From assembly GCA_024641475.1 (NCBI GenBank), contig JAHECZ010000007.1, forward strand, positions 1 through 64,000: a stretch of DNA of 64,000 nt, written 5' to 3'. This DNA comes from Gammaproteobacteria bacterium. GTDB lineage: Bacteria; Pseudomonadota; Gammaproteobacteria; UBA6429; Thiohalophilaceae. Positions 56,761-64,000 of the stretch are shown piece by piece (positions within the stretch are counted from its first letter, which is position 1; each line of letters starts with the position of its first letter). Position numbers and translations under genes: made by a program. The notes under the pieces are model-generated. The model saw nothing but the letters and a program-made list of their open reading frames with translations. It did not search any database and was not told where the DNA came from.

Positions 56761-58074
56761 ATGCGCAGCCTTCTTCTCCTTGGACTTGGATTCATGGCAC
56801 TGAGCCAGGCCACGTTTAACCAGCCTCTCAGCAGTATGGTTCAGCCCGCAGACGGGTTGCCCGCTTTGAATCGCCTGGCGCTGAGCAGTGCGCAGACTCA
56901 ACAGGCGTTGGCACGGCTGGATAAGCGCATCGACACCTATGCCGATGACTACGAAGCGCGTCTACTCAAGGGTTTATTATTATTTTATACCGGTGAAGAT
57001 CAATTGGCCTTGCATGAGCTGAACAAGTTGACACAGCTCGTACCGGATTTTCATTTGGCGTATCTGATCCGCGGCGATATTCTTGCCGCACGCAGCAATC
57101 ATGTCGCGATGGCAGGAAACCTGCCGCTGCAAATCGAAGCGAACAAGGATGTGCAGGCGCAATTGAATGCTCTCAAGCAGGAAGCCTGGGCGCGCTTACA
57201 TGCCCATTTACAGGCGGTGGATCCCACTAAAGTTCCCCTGGCGCTGTTACAACTGGATCGCAGCACCCCACGCGCACTGCTCGTGGATAAATCCCAGCAT
57301 CGCTTATACATATTTGAACGTCAGGAGCAGGATCAACCTCCGCAACTGGTCCGTGATTTTTATACCAGTACCGGCAAGCTGGAAGGTAACAAGAAAAAAT
57401 CCGGTGATTTACGCACACCCGAAGGCGTGTATTTTATTACCAGCTATATCCCGGATGAAAAATTGCCGGATAAGTATGGTGTCGGTGCTTTCCCGATGGA
57501 TTATCCCAATGCACTGGATCAGCACGAAGGCAAAACCGGCGATGGGATCTGGTTACATGGTACCGATCGGATTTACTACAGCCGTCCACCCCTGGACAGT
57601 GAAGGCTGTGTGGTACTGACCAATCTGGATCTCAAAGCAGTCAGTCCGTTTATCAATATCGGTGTCACGCCTATCATCATTGCCGACAAGCTTACCTGGG
57701 TTGATAAGCAGGCGTGGCTGGATACACGCAACGATATCATGACTGCACTGAATAACTGGCGCAGCGACTGGGAAAGTCTCAATATTGATCGCTATCTTGG
57801 CCATTACGCGCCGAATTTCTGGAATGAGGCGTTTAACTTAAAACGTTGGAAAGAACACAAGAGTCGCGTCAACCAGGCGAAGACCTATCAAAAGGTAAAG
57901 CTGGATGAGATTTCATTATTTGCGTATCCAGTGACGGCGCCGAATGGCGAAACGATGGTACTTGCCAGTTTTCGTCAGGCCTATCAATCCAATAATTTCA
58001 GCAGTGAAACCCGCAAGCGTATGTATCTGGAGAAAGATGCCGGGGCCTGGAAAATACTGTACGAAGGCCGCTAA
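56761..58074 (+). CDS. L,D-transpeptidase (YkuD) with C-terminal Cds6-like domain
   Basis: This 437-residue exported enzyme has a signal peptide (MRSLLLLGLGFMALSQATF), TPR-like helices to about residue 140, a YkuD catalytic domain (LLVDKSQHRLYIFERQ, then H266 in LHGTDRIYYS and nucleophile C283 in SEGCVVL) and a C-terminal Cds6-like domain from about residue 325 (NWRSDWESLNIDRYLGHY). It forms 3-3 crosslinks or attaches lipoprotein to peptidoglycan; family members include YafK/LdtF. It starts 19 bases after the preceding TPR gene and is in the same operon. Confidence 0.9.
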   Translation: MRSLLLLGLGFMALSQATFNQPLSSMVQPADGLPALNRLALSSAQTQQALARLDKRIDTYADDYEARLLKGLLLFYTGEDQLALHELNKLTQLVPDFHLAYLIRGDILAARSNHVAMAGNLPLQIEANKDVQAQLNALKQEAWARLHAHLQAVDPTKVPLALLQLDRSTPRALLVDKSQHRLYIFERQEQDQPPQLVRDFYTSTGKLEGNKKKSGDLRTPEGVYFITSYIPDEKLPDKYGVGAFPMDYPNALDQHEGKTGDGIWLHGTDRIYYSRPPLDSEGCVVLTNLDLKAVSPFINIGVTPIIIADKLTWVDKQAWLDTRNDIMTALNNWRSDWESLNIDRYLGHYAPNFWNEAFNLKRWKEHKSRVNQAKTYQKVKLDEISLFAYPVTAPNGETMVLASFRQAYQSNNFSSETRKRMYLEKDAGAWKILYEGR

Positions 58075-58086
58075 ATAGCTATTCTC

Positions 58087-58196
58087 AAATGGTGTCCACT
58101 TACTACAAGCTGTACGCGAAATAATAAATTCCACGTCATGCCGGCGCAGGCCGGCATGACGGCGCGTGCTTCTGGCGCCAATACTGGACACCATTT
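58087..58196. repeat. Nested palindromic intergenic element
   Basis: Outer arms AAATGGTGTCCA (58087-58098) and TGGACACCATTT (58185-58196) are exact complements. Inside, CGTCATGCCGGC (58134-58145) pairs perfectly with 58150-58161 over a 4-base loop. It lies between the convergent L,D-transpeptidase and YdcF genes and may terminate both or be a dispersed repeat. Confidence 0.85.
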
Positions 58197-58221
58197 CGGA
58201 ACAGTAATTTAGAAAATTTAT

Positions 58222-58980
58222 TCAGTAGCGCAGCTTGTACCACAGCTGTCCCCACCATTCATGCAATAACTCGGCAGAACTGGACAGTGCATGTGGCTGC
58301 GGCAAAATCTGCAGATACAGCGGATCGGTTGAGTAACCGTGAAAGCCAAGTGGCGCCGCTATCACAGTAAAGCCGGCGCGTTCAAACACGGCTTGTGAGC
58401 GATGCATATGCAAGGCATGGGTTACCAGAATTATTTTATTGATCTTTTCTGCGCCCAGCATGGCGCGTGAAAATGTCGCGTTCTCATAAGTCGTACGGCT
58501 TTGATCCTCTACCCAGCGTACGGTTCCCTGATATTCAGTTTCAATTACGCGTTTGACAATGCTGGCTTCGGCCTCGCCTTCACCAAATACCTTGCCGCCG
58601 CTGGCCAGGATCGGTAAACGTGTCTTACGTTGCAGTAAGGCTGCGTAGCGTACGCGCATCATTGCAGCTGCAGAGACGTCATCCTGCTGGTACTCTGGAA
58701 CTTGCTGGTTTGAACCACCGCCTAATACGATAATCGCCTGCGCACCAAGTTGGTCGGCATGGTTCAGAGCAAGCGCCGGGGTGGTCTCTTCCAGACGTAA
58801 TAATGAATTGCTGACGATGGGCAGGCTGAATAGCAGGAGCAGAATAATGCCGCTGATAAAAAAGATTTTTCCGGTGCGGTGAAACCAACGGCCAATAACT
58901 AACCCTGTGATCATCAGGCTGAACATCAATCCCGGTGGCAGGATGAATGTGGTAATTATTTTAACGAGTGAGAGTTCCAT
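58222..58980 (-). CDS. YdcF/ElyC family DUF218 membrane protein
   Basis: This 252-residue protein has two N-terminal hydrophobic segments, then a DUF218 domain with AIIVLGGGSNQQVPEY, ARYAALLQRKTRLPILASGG and the VTHALHMHRSQ region. ElyC in E. coli affects peptidoglycan precursor and enterobacterial common antigen synthesis, so an envelope role is likely. The substrate is unknown. Confidence 0.9.
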   Translation of the reverse strand: MELSLVKIITTFILPPGLMFSLMITGLVIGRWFHRTGKIFFISGIILLLLFSLPIVSNSLLRLEETTPALALNHADQLGAQAIIVLGGGSNQQVPEYQQDDVSAAAMMRVRYAALLQRKTRLPILASGGKVFGEGEAEASIVKRVIETEYQGTVRWVEDQSRTTYENATFSRAMLGAEKINKIILVTHALHMHRSQAVFERAGFTVIAAPLGFHGYSTDPLYLQILPQPHALSSSAELLHEWWGQLWYKLRY

Positions 58981-59006
58981 AAGTTGAATTCGATAGAGTG
59001 ACGTTG

Positions 59007-59981
59007 CTAGCGTATGGTTTCACCCGCTGCCTGCCGATCGGCATGATAGGAAGAACGCACCAACGGGCCGCTGGCGACATGGCTGAATCCCAGTGAATGA
59101 GCATAGCTTTCCAGATCGGCAAATTCTTCGGGGGTGACATAGCGGCTCACCGCTAAATGATGTTTACTGGGTTGTAGATATTGTCCGAGGGTTAACCGAT
59201 CACAGTCGTGCTGACGTAAATCCTGCAACACGAGTCTGACTTCATCAATTTCTTCACCCAGTCCCAGCATTAGTCCGGATTTGGTTGGTATCTGTGAATG
59301 TTGTTGTTTGAAGCGCTGCAACAACGTTAATGAGTGCTGGTAATCCGCACCGGGGCGGGCCTGTTTGTAGAGACGCGGCACCGTTTCCAGATTGTGATTA
59401 AAGACATCCGGTGGCGTGGCGTGCAGTTGTGCCAGTGCAGGTTCGATACGACCACGAAAATCCGGTGTCAGGATTTCAATTTTGGTTGTCGGGCAATGCT
59501 GTCGTACCGCGGCAATGCATTGTGCAAAATGTTGGGCACCGCCATCACGCAGGTCATCTCGATCCACCGAGGTGATCACGACATAACGTAGTTGCATGGC
59601 CGCAATCGTCACGGCGAGATTTAGCGGTTCCTGTGCATCCAATGGTTTAGGCTTGCCATGCGCGACATCACAGAAGGGACAACGGCGTGTGCAGGTGTCG
59701 CCCATGATCATGAAGGTAGCGGTGCCGTGAGTAAAACACTCCCCGATATTCGGACAGGCGGCTTCCTCGCAGACGGTATGCAATTGGTGTTCGCGCAAAA
59801 TCGATTTCAGTTGGCTTACCTGTGGTGAATTGGGTGCGCGGACACGAATCCATGCTGGTTTGGGCAACACTACGGCAGCGGTGTTGATCTTGACTGGAAT
59901 CCGTGCGGTTTTCGATGCGCCTTTATTCGGATTTGGCACACTTGGCGCAATTGTCTCGTGCTCAGGAGGGATTTTACTCAT
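59007..59981 (-). CDS. lipA: Lipoyl synthase
   Basis: This 324-residue radical SAM enzyme is the second lipoyl synthase of the window. It has the auxiliary cluster triad C71, C76, C82 ([12 protein letters not shown]), the SAM cluster C97, C101, C104 (CTRRCPFC) and the RSSYHAD tail. It overlaps lipB by 8 bases, the usual housekeeping lipB-lipA operon. It is longer than the riboswitch-linked copy because of an extra N-terminal 20-30 residues. Confidence 0.97.
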   Translation of the reverse strand: MSKIPPEHETIAPSVPNPNKGASKTARIPVKINTAAVVLPKPAWIRVRAPNSPQVSQLKSILREHQLHTVCEEAACPNIGECFTHGTATFMIMGDTCTRRCPFCDVAHGKPKPLDAQEPLNLAVTIAAMQLRYVVITSVDRDDLRDGGAQHFAQCIAAVRQHCPTTKIEILTPDFRGRIEPALAQLHATPPDVFNHNLETVPRLYKQARPGADYQHSLTLLQRFKQQHSQIPTKSGLMLGLGEEIDEVRLVLQDLRQHDCDRLTLGQYLQPSKHHLAVSRYVTPEEFADLESYAHSLGFSHVASGPLVRSSYHADRQAAGETIR

Positions 59982-60645
59982 GGAATCGATTCGGCAGCAG
60001 CGTAATGGTGTGCGGATTGTAGCCCAAATGGCGGCAGAAATGGGCCAACCACTGCTGCTTTAACTGTGCGCCAGGTACGAATGTATCGGGAGGAACCAGC
60101 GCAGCGAGCTGCGTCACCGCAAGATTTTCATAGCCACAAGGATTGATCTGACTAAAAGGCGACAGATCCATATCGATATTGAAAGACACACCGTGATAGC
60201 TGCGTCCGTGGCGTATGCGTAGTCCCAGTGCCGCAATTTTGGCGGCGGCAACATACACGCCTGGCGCTCCATCACGACGTTCGCCGCCAATACCATAATC
60301 TTGCAAACAATCGATGATGCTCTGTTCCAGCTGTGATACCAGCTGTTTGACGCCGAGTTTGCGCCGCGCAAGATCCAGTAATGGATAAAACACCAGTTGA
60401 CCGGGTCCATGATAGGTAACTTGCCCACCCCGATCGGTGTTGATCACCGGAATATTACCTGCAGCATGAATATGCGCTGGATCCCCATTCAATCCCAGGG
60501 TAAATACCGGTGGATGTTCCACAATCCAGAGTTCATCCGGCGTGGTGTCCGTACGTTGTTGATTAAATTTCTGCATGGCATGCCAGACAGGTAAATAATC
60601 TCGCAAGCCGAGATCACACACCTGTAATGTCTGCAGGTCCGGCAT
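59974..60645 (-). CDS. lipB: Lipoyl(octanoyl) transferase
   Basis: This 223-residue enzyme moves octanoyl from ACP to lipoyl domains. It has the [20 protein letters not shown] motif, the catalytic Lys in [14 protein letters not shown] and the Cys in [13 protein letters not shown]. The gene order ybeD-lipB-lipA is conserved in gammaproteobacteria. The start is ATG 60645, 4 bases after the DUF493 stop. Confidence 0.97.
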   Translation of the reverse strand: MPDLQTLQVCDLGLRDYLPVWHAMQKFNQQRTDTTPDELWIVEHPPVFTLGLNGDPAHIHAAGNIPVINTDRGGQVTYHGPGQLVFYPLLDLARRKLGVKQLVSQLEQSIIDCLQDYGIGGERRDGAPGVYVAAAKIAALGLRIRHGRSYHGVSFNIDMDLSPFSQINPCGYENLAVTQLAALVPPDTFVPGAQLKQQWLAHFCRHLGYNPHTITLLPNRFHE

Positions 60646-60649
60646 TTAA

Positions 60650-60916
60650 TTAAAGAGCCATCAGTACAAGCGGACAGTTATGTAATTCCTGATACAGGGC
60701 ATCCAGCTGAGCACGGCTATGGGCAACAAATTGCACCGACAAGGACACATAACGCTGCTGATTGCTGGCGCGGCGGCTGACTGCGCCTTCACCTAAGGCC
60801 GGCACATGATTGCGTACGATAGTAATAACCTGGGCTTCAAAGTCAGGATGATTTTGTCCCATCACTTTTAACAGAAATTCGCAGGGAAAAGTCAGTAATG
60901 TTTCAGGTGTAGACAT
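60650..60916 (-). CDS. ybeD: DUF493 (YbeD) family protein
   Basis: This 88-residue protein has the DUF493 features: TFPCEFLLKVMGQNHPDFE, then RASNQQRYVSLSVQFVAHSR and LDALYQELHNCPLVLMAL. It is a ferredoxin-like ACT-fold protein of unknown role, usually next to lipB. I chose ATG 60916; longer frames overlap the dat gene. Confidence 0.95.
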   Translation of the reverse strand: MSTPETLLTFPCEFLLKVMGQNHPDFEAQVITIVRNHVPALGEGAVSRRASNQQRYVSLSVQFVAHSRAQLDALYQELHNCPLVLMAL

Positions 60917-60920
60917 GAGT

Positions 60921-61784
60921 TTAACCTGCAGTTGTTTTGAGACTGGCCTTGAATTCCTGATAGATATCAAACATGCGCGTCGTTACCGGTCCGGCGTGAC
61001 CGGTGCCGATGGTTTTATCATTGAGACGGACCACCGGAAAAATTTCCCGTGTCGAACTGGTCAACCAGATTTCATCTGCATTCAATAACTCGGCTTCAGT
61101 GAAATTTGTTTCCTCACAGCGTAATTGACTGGCATGTGCCAGTTCCACAACCAAATCGCGTGTTATACCCGGCAATAGATAGTTGCTCTTAGGCGGAGTT
61201 TTGATGACACCGTGCGTCACGATAAAAATATTACTGGCGGCTCCCTCGGTCACGTGACCATTCCGGATCAGCACGGCTTCATACGCCTGATGATCAGCCG
61301 CTTGTTGGCGCATTAGCACATTGGGTAACAAGGTGATCGCCTTGATGTTGCAATACTGCCAGCGGATATCATCCAGAGTGATCGCGGCAACACCGTTGGT
61401 AAATACCTGTCGTTCGACCTGAACTAACGGGTTACTCATGGCGAAAACCGTTGGCGTTACATCCTTGGGAAAAAAATGGTCGCGCCTGGCGACACCGCGT
61501 GTGATCTGCAGGTACAAGGATTGATCATCACCACTATTTTTGGCAATCAATGTATTAAAAATTAATTGCCATTGCTGATCGTTATGGGGAGTGTCGATGC
61601 GTACGGCGGCCAGGCTATTCTGCAAGCGTTGCAGGTGTTGTTGCAGACGAAATGGTTGGCGGTGATAGACCGGGATTACCTCGTAGACGCCATCGCCAAA
61701 TACAAAACCACGATCCAGAACCGATACTTTGGCCTCACTCAACGGCAGCCATTCACCGTTGAGGTAAACGATCTGTTCTGTCAC
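60921..61784 (-). CDS. dat: D-amino acid aminotransferase (class IV PLP)
   Basis: This roughly 287-residue class IV aminotransferase has LDRGFVFGDGVYEVIPVY, the PLP lysine in YCNIKAITLLPNVL, and EGAASNIFIV and the C-terminal LTSSTREIFPV, which fit D-alanine transaminase rather than branched-chain IlvE. It makes D-amino acids for peptidoglycan or D-glutamate supply. The start is uncertain: GTG 61784 just after the dacA stop, or an in-frame TTG at 61823 that overlaps dacA. Neither has a good ribosome site. Confidence 0.88.
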   Translation of the reverse strand: MTEQIVYLNGEWLPLSEAKVSVLDRGFVFGDGVYEVIPVYHRQPFRLQQHLQRLQNSLAAVRIDTPHNDQQWQLIFNTLIAKNSGDDQSLYLQITRGVARRDHFFPKDVTPTVFAMSNPLVQVERQVFTNGVAAITLDDIRWQYCNIKAITLLPNVLMRQQAADHQAYEAVLIRNGHVTEGAASNIFIVTHGVIKTPPKSNYLLPGITRDLVVELAHASQLRCEETNFTEAELLNADEIWLTSSTREIFPVVRLNDKTIGTGHAGPVTTRMFDIYQEFKASLKTTAG

Positions 61785-61794
61785 CGGGCTGGAT

Positions 61795-62940
61795 TTATTC
61801 AAACCAGAGTTTGACACTGTCAACCGTCCGCCGCCAAACTCCGCCGGATTTCACGTCTTCCAGCGCGACGAGTGGGCGAGTCATGACGGCCTGTTCATCA
61901 ATTTTGATTTCCACCTGACCGTATTGTTTGCCTTTGGTAATGGGCGCAATGATCGCCGTGTTGACATTGACATTGGCCTGCACGTGATCGCGTTTGCCGC
62001 GTGCCACCGTCACGTAAAGATTTTCATTCAGACCGAGTGCGACAGATTCTTTTTCACCCTTGAATACTTCGGGATTTGTCATGGGATTATTTGCCAGTTG
62101 TACATTCACGGTTTCGTAAAAACGAAAACCGTAATTGAGCAGCGCCATGCTGGCAACTTCACGTGCCTTGTCAGAATTCGCGCCAATAACAACTGAAATC
62201 AGACGCATATTGTTTTTTAATGCCGAGCCAATCAGACAATATCCGGCGCTCTCGGTATGGCCGGTTTTCACGCCATCTACATCGTTGTCCGCTTTCAGGA
62301 GTGGATTGCGATTGAATTGCCAGATGTTGTTATAAGTATATTCACGGATTTTGTACATCTGGTAATGCTCTGGATATTCAGTAATGAGTGCACGGGTGAG
62401 AATTGCCAGGTCATGTGCGGTTGAATAATGTTTCGCATCGGGCCAGCCAGTGCTATTCATAAAATTGGAGTTTTTCATGCCCAGGCGTTGTGCATAGGCA
62501 TTCATCAGTGCAGCGAAACTATCTTCGCTGCCGGCAGTATGTTCGGCCAGTGCTATCGTGGCATCATTTCCGGATTGTATGATCATCCCCATTAACAAAT
62601 CCTTGAAAGGCACGGTCTTGTTCACTTCGACAAACATTTTCGAGCCCTGGGTACGCCAGGCTTTCTCACTGATACGTACCTGATCATCCATTTTTATGGT
62701 GCCCTTGCGCATTTCACTCATGATCACATAAGCCGACATCAGTTTGGTCAGACTGGCAGGTTCAATACGGTTATCGCTGTTCTTTTCAGCCAGAACCTTG
62801 CCGCTGTAGTGGTCCAGTAATAAATAGGCTTTGGCGTTAATTGCCGGTGGTGGAGGTAGCATATCGGCGGCGTGGGCAGCCACCGAAACTAAGGAACTAA
62901 TAAGAATTAATCCAGGCAAATTCAGGCGAAACATGGGCAT
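61795..62940 (-). CDS. dacA: D-alanyl-D-alanine carboxypeptidase (PBP5/6 type)
   Basis: This 381-residue low-molecular-mass PBP trims the terminal D-Ala from stem peptides. It has a signal peptide ending AAHAADM, the SxxK active site at S63-K66 (PASLTKLM), SGN in QSGNDATIALAE and KTG in VKTGHTES, and a C-terminal amphipathic helix (TVDSVKLWF) for membrane anchoring. It precedes the D-amino acid aminotransferase gene in the operon. Confidence 0.97.
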   Translation of the reverse strand: MPMFRLNLPGLILISSLVSVAAHAADMLPPPPAINAKAYLLLDHYSGKVLAEKNSDNRIEPASLTKLMSAYVIMSEMRKGTIKMDDQVRISEKAWRTQGSKMFVEVNKTVPFKDLLMGMIIQSGNDATIALAEHTAGSEDSFAALMNAYAQRLGMKNSNFMNSTGWPDAKHYSTAHDLAILTRALITEYPEHYQMYKIREYTYNNIWQFNRNPLLKADNDVDGVKTGHTESAGYCLIGSALKNNMRLISVVIGANSDKAREVASMALLNYGFRFYETVNVQLANNPMTNPEVFKGEKESVALGLNENLYVTVARGKRDHVQANVNVNTAIIAPITKGKQYGQVEIKIDEQAVMTRPLVALEDVKSGGVWRRTVDSVKLWFE

Positions 62941-63002
62941 ACCTCGTAATGGCGGTCGGCGGTTATTCTAGCGCGTCTATGGCTGCAGCTGCCAGTGGCA
63001 AC

Positions 63003-63821
63003 TCAGTCGACGACCAGGTGGGGTGCAGCAAAGCCGTTGGCGATTATCAATTCGGTTAACCGGTCCGCCTCGTCGACACTGGCTAACGGGCCGATTCGCA
63101 CCCGGTAAAGTTTATCGGCTTGATCGAATTCTGCCACCACGTGCTGGCCGGTCAACAAGCCGTTGAGTTGTTGTTGTAATTGAACAGCATTATCACGATT
63201 GGTGAAGGCGCCGGCCTGCACGTACATTTTATGATTGTCAGCATCTTGCTTCGTAGTATGCCGTGTCACCGTATTGTTGGCGGTCGTGACCGGTTCATGC
63301 CAATGACGCGGATCGATACTGCGTACTTCGACTTTGCCGGTGCCTTCAATTCCCAGTTTCCGCGCGGCGGCATACGACAAGTCTATGATTCGATTTTGAT
63401 GAAAGGGACCACGATCATTGACACGTACGACGATTTGTCGACCGTTTTGCAAATTAGTGACTTGTACATAGCATGGTAATGGCAAGGTACGATGCGCCGC
63501 GGTCATTTTATACATGTCATACGGTTCACCACTGGAGGTGGAACGGCCGTGAAACTTGGTGCCGTACCAGGAGGCGACGCCGCGTTCGACATAACCACTG
63601 GCACTGGCGCGTATATGATAGGTTTGGCCGTTGACTTCGTATGTGGCAGGATTGCCGTATTTGCTGCGCGGTTCAGCCCGTGGGACCGCATTGGGAATGT
63701 GTGCGAGGTTAATTGCTGTTCGTGGTGCACTATCGGTTGGCGGACGCGTGGCACAACCGACCAAACCCAGACTAATTACTAAACTAAATCCAATATAGGC
63801 AGCTATCGATGCGCGTTGCAT
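63003..63821 (-). CDS. rlpA: Septal lytic transglycosylase RlpA with SPOR domain
   Basis: This 272-residue outer-membrane lipoprotein has a lipobox with Cys23 (LVGCATR), a double-psi beta-barrel with GVASWYGTKFHGRSTSSGEPYD and VRVNDRGPFHQNRIIDLS, and a C-terminal SPOR domain (KMYVQAGAFTNRDNAVQL, LYRVRIGPLASVDEADRL) that binds denuded septal glycan. It cleaves such glycan at the division site. It is in the order mltB, rlpA, dacA. Confidence 0.95.
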   Translation of the reverse strand: MQRASIAAYIGFSLVISLGLVGCATRPPTDSAPRTAINLAHIPNAVPRAEPRSKYGNPATYEVNGQTYHIRASASGYVERGVASWYGTKFHGRSTSSGEPYDMYKMTAAHRTLPLPCYVQVTNLQNGRQIVVRVNDRGPFHQNRIIDLSYAAARKLGIEGTGKVEVRSIDPRHWHEPVTTANNTVTRHTTKQDADNHKMYVQAGAFTNRDNAVQLQQQLNGLLTGQHVVAEFDQADKLYRVRIGPLASVDEADRLTELIIANGFAAPHLVVD

Positions 63822-63835
63822 TCCTTCCCCGTTAA

Positions 63836-64000
63836 CTAGTGAGCCGCGACAATCTCCCGGCTCAATTGATATGCCGCCATGGCATACAGAATACTGTGAT
63901 TATAGCGGGTGATGACATAGAAGTTATGCCAGGTCACCCAATATTCGGGGCCCTCACCGGCATCGAGCAGAATGAGACTGCCTTTGAGATCATCATACAG
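63836..64000 (-). CDS. mltB: Lytic murein transglycosylase B, 3' end only
   Basis: The window edge cuts this gene, leaving the last 54 codons and the TAG stop at 63836-63838. The visible end reads EYWVTWHNFYVITRYNHSILYAM, ending REIVAAH. This matches the C-terminus of MltB-family lytic transglycosylases. The catalytic part is outside the window. It lies 14 bases upstream of rlpA. Confidence 0.85.
   Translation of the reverse strand: MYDDLKGSLILLDAGEGPEYWVTWHNFYVITRYNHSILYAMAAYQLSREIVAAH

Overview
The window is a 64 kb chromosomal stretch of a Gram-negative bacterium, most likely a gammaproteobacterium. The evidence is the ygfB-pepP-ubiH-ubiI set divergent from zapB-like-zapA-6S RNA-fau, the lptD-surA-pdxA-rsmA-apaG-apaH block, and the mltB-rlpA-dacA-dat-ybeD-lipB-lipA block. 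Some features (a DUF3683-type FAD/Fe-S oxidoreductase and a Lys/Ala-rich H1-like protein) are also common in betaproteobacteria. No species is claimed. No phage gene, transposase, tRNA, rRNA or CRISPR array was seen.

Layout. 1-2.9 kb: a porin, then two unrelated type II toxin-antitoxin modules, the second flanked by a decayed copy of the start of the next gene. 2.9-10.6 kb: a large FAD/Fe-S oxidoreductase, rpiA, ilvA, an H1-like protein, a 680-bp AT-rich non-coding stretch and an EVE-domain gene. 10.6-18 kb: the fau/6S RNA/zapA side and the ygfB-pepP-ubiH-ubiI-antiporter side. 18-24.3 kb: a tandem glycine riboswitch with an overlapping terminator leads into lipA, gcvT, gcvH, gcvPA, tpx and gcvPB, so a second lipoyl synthase appears to be under glycine control together with the lipoyl-dependent glycine cleavage system. 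24.3-28.4 kb: dgkA, a PfkB-type kinase, a GT2/ChbG-type pair and a stand-alone zinc-binding CZB protein.

28.7-34.2 kb: a large secreted lipoprotein with six PKD-like repeats and two CxxCH motifs, paired with a Tat-exported DUF1501 protein. 34.2-41.6 kb: housekeeping genes (rlmI, lgt, thyA, folA, apaH) with palindromic intergenic elements and a decayed DUF255 remnant. 41.6-53.1 kb (minus strand): the conserved lptD-surA-pdxA-rsmA-apaG-apaH order, interrupted in two places by signalling genes. These are a PhnD-like binding protein with a GGDEF/EAL protein, and a CheW-TM-LysM fusion with a HExxH protein and a ComFB protein. That second insertion is the least conventional part of the window.

53.1-64 kb: envelope and peptidoglycan functions, comprising amgK-murU recycling, a TPR protein and an L,D-transpeptidase that share a C-terminal domain, an ElyC/YdcF protein, lipA/lipB, a D-amino-acid transaminase, dacA, rlpA and the 3' end of an mltB-like gene cut by the window edge.
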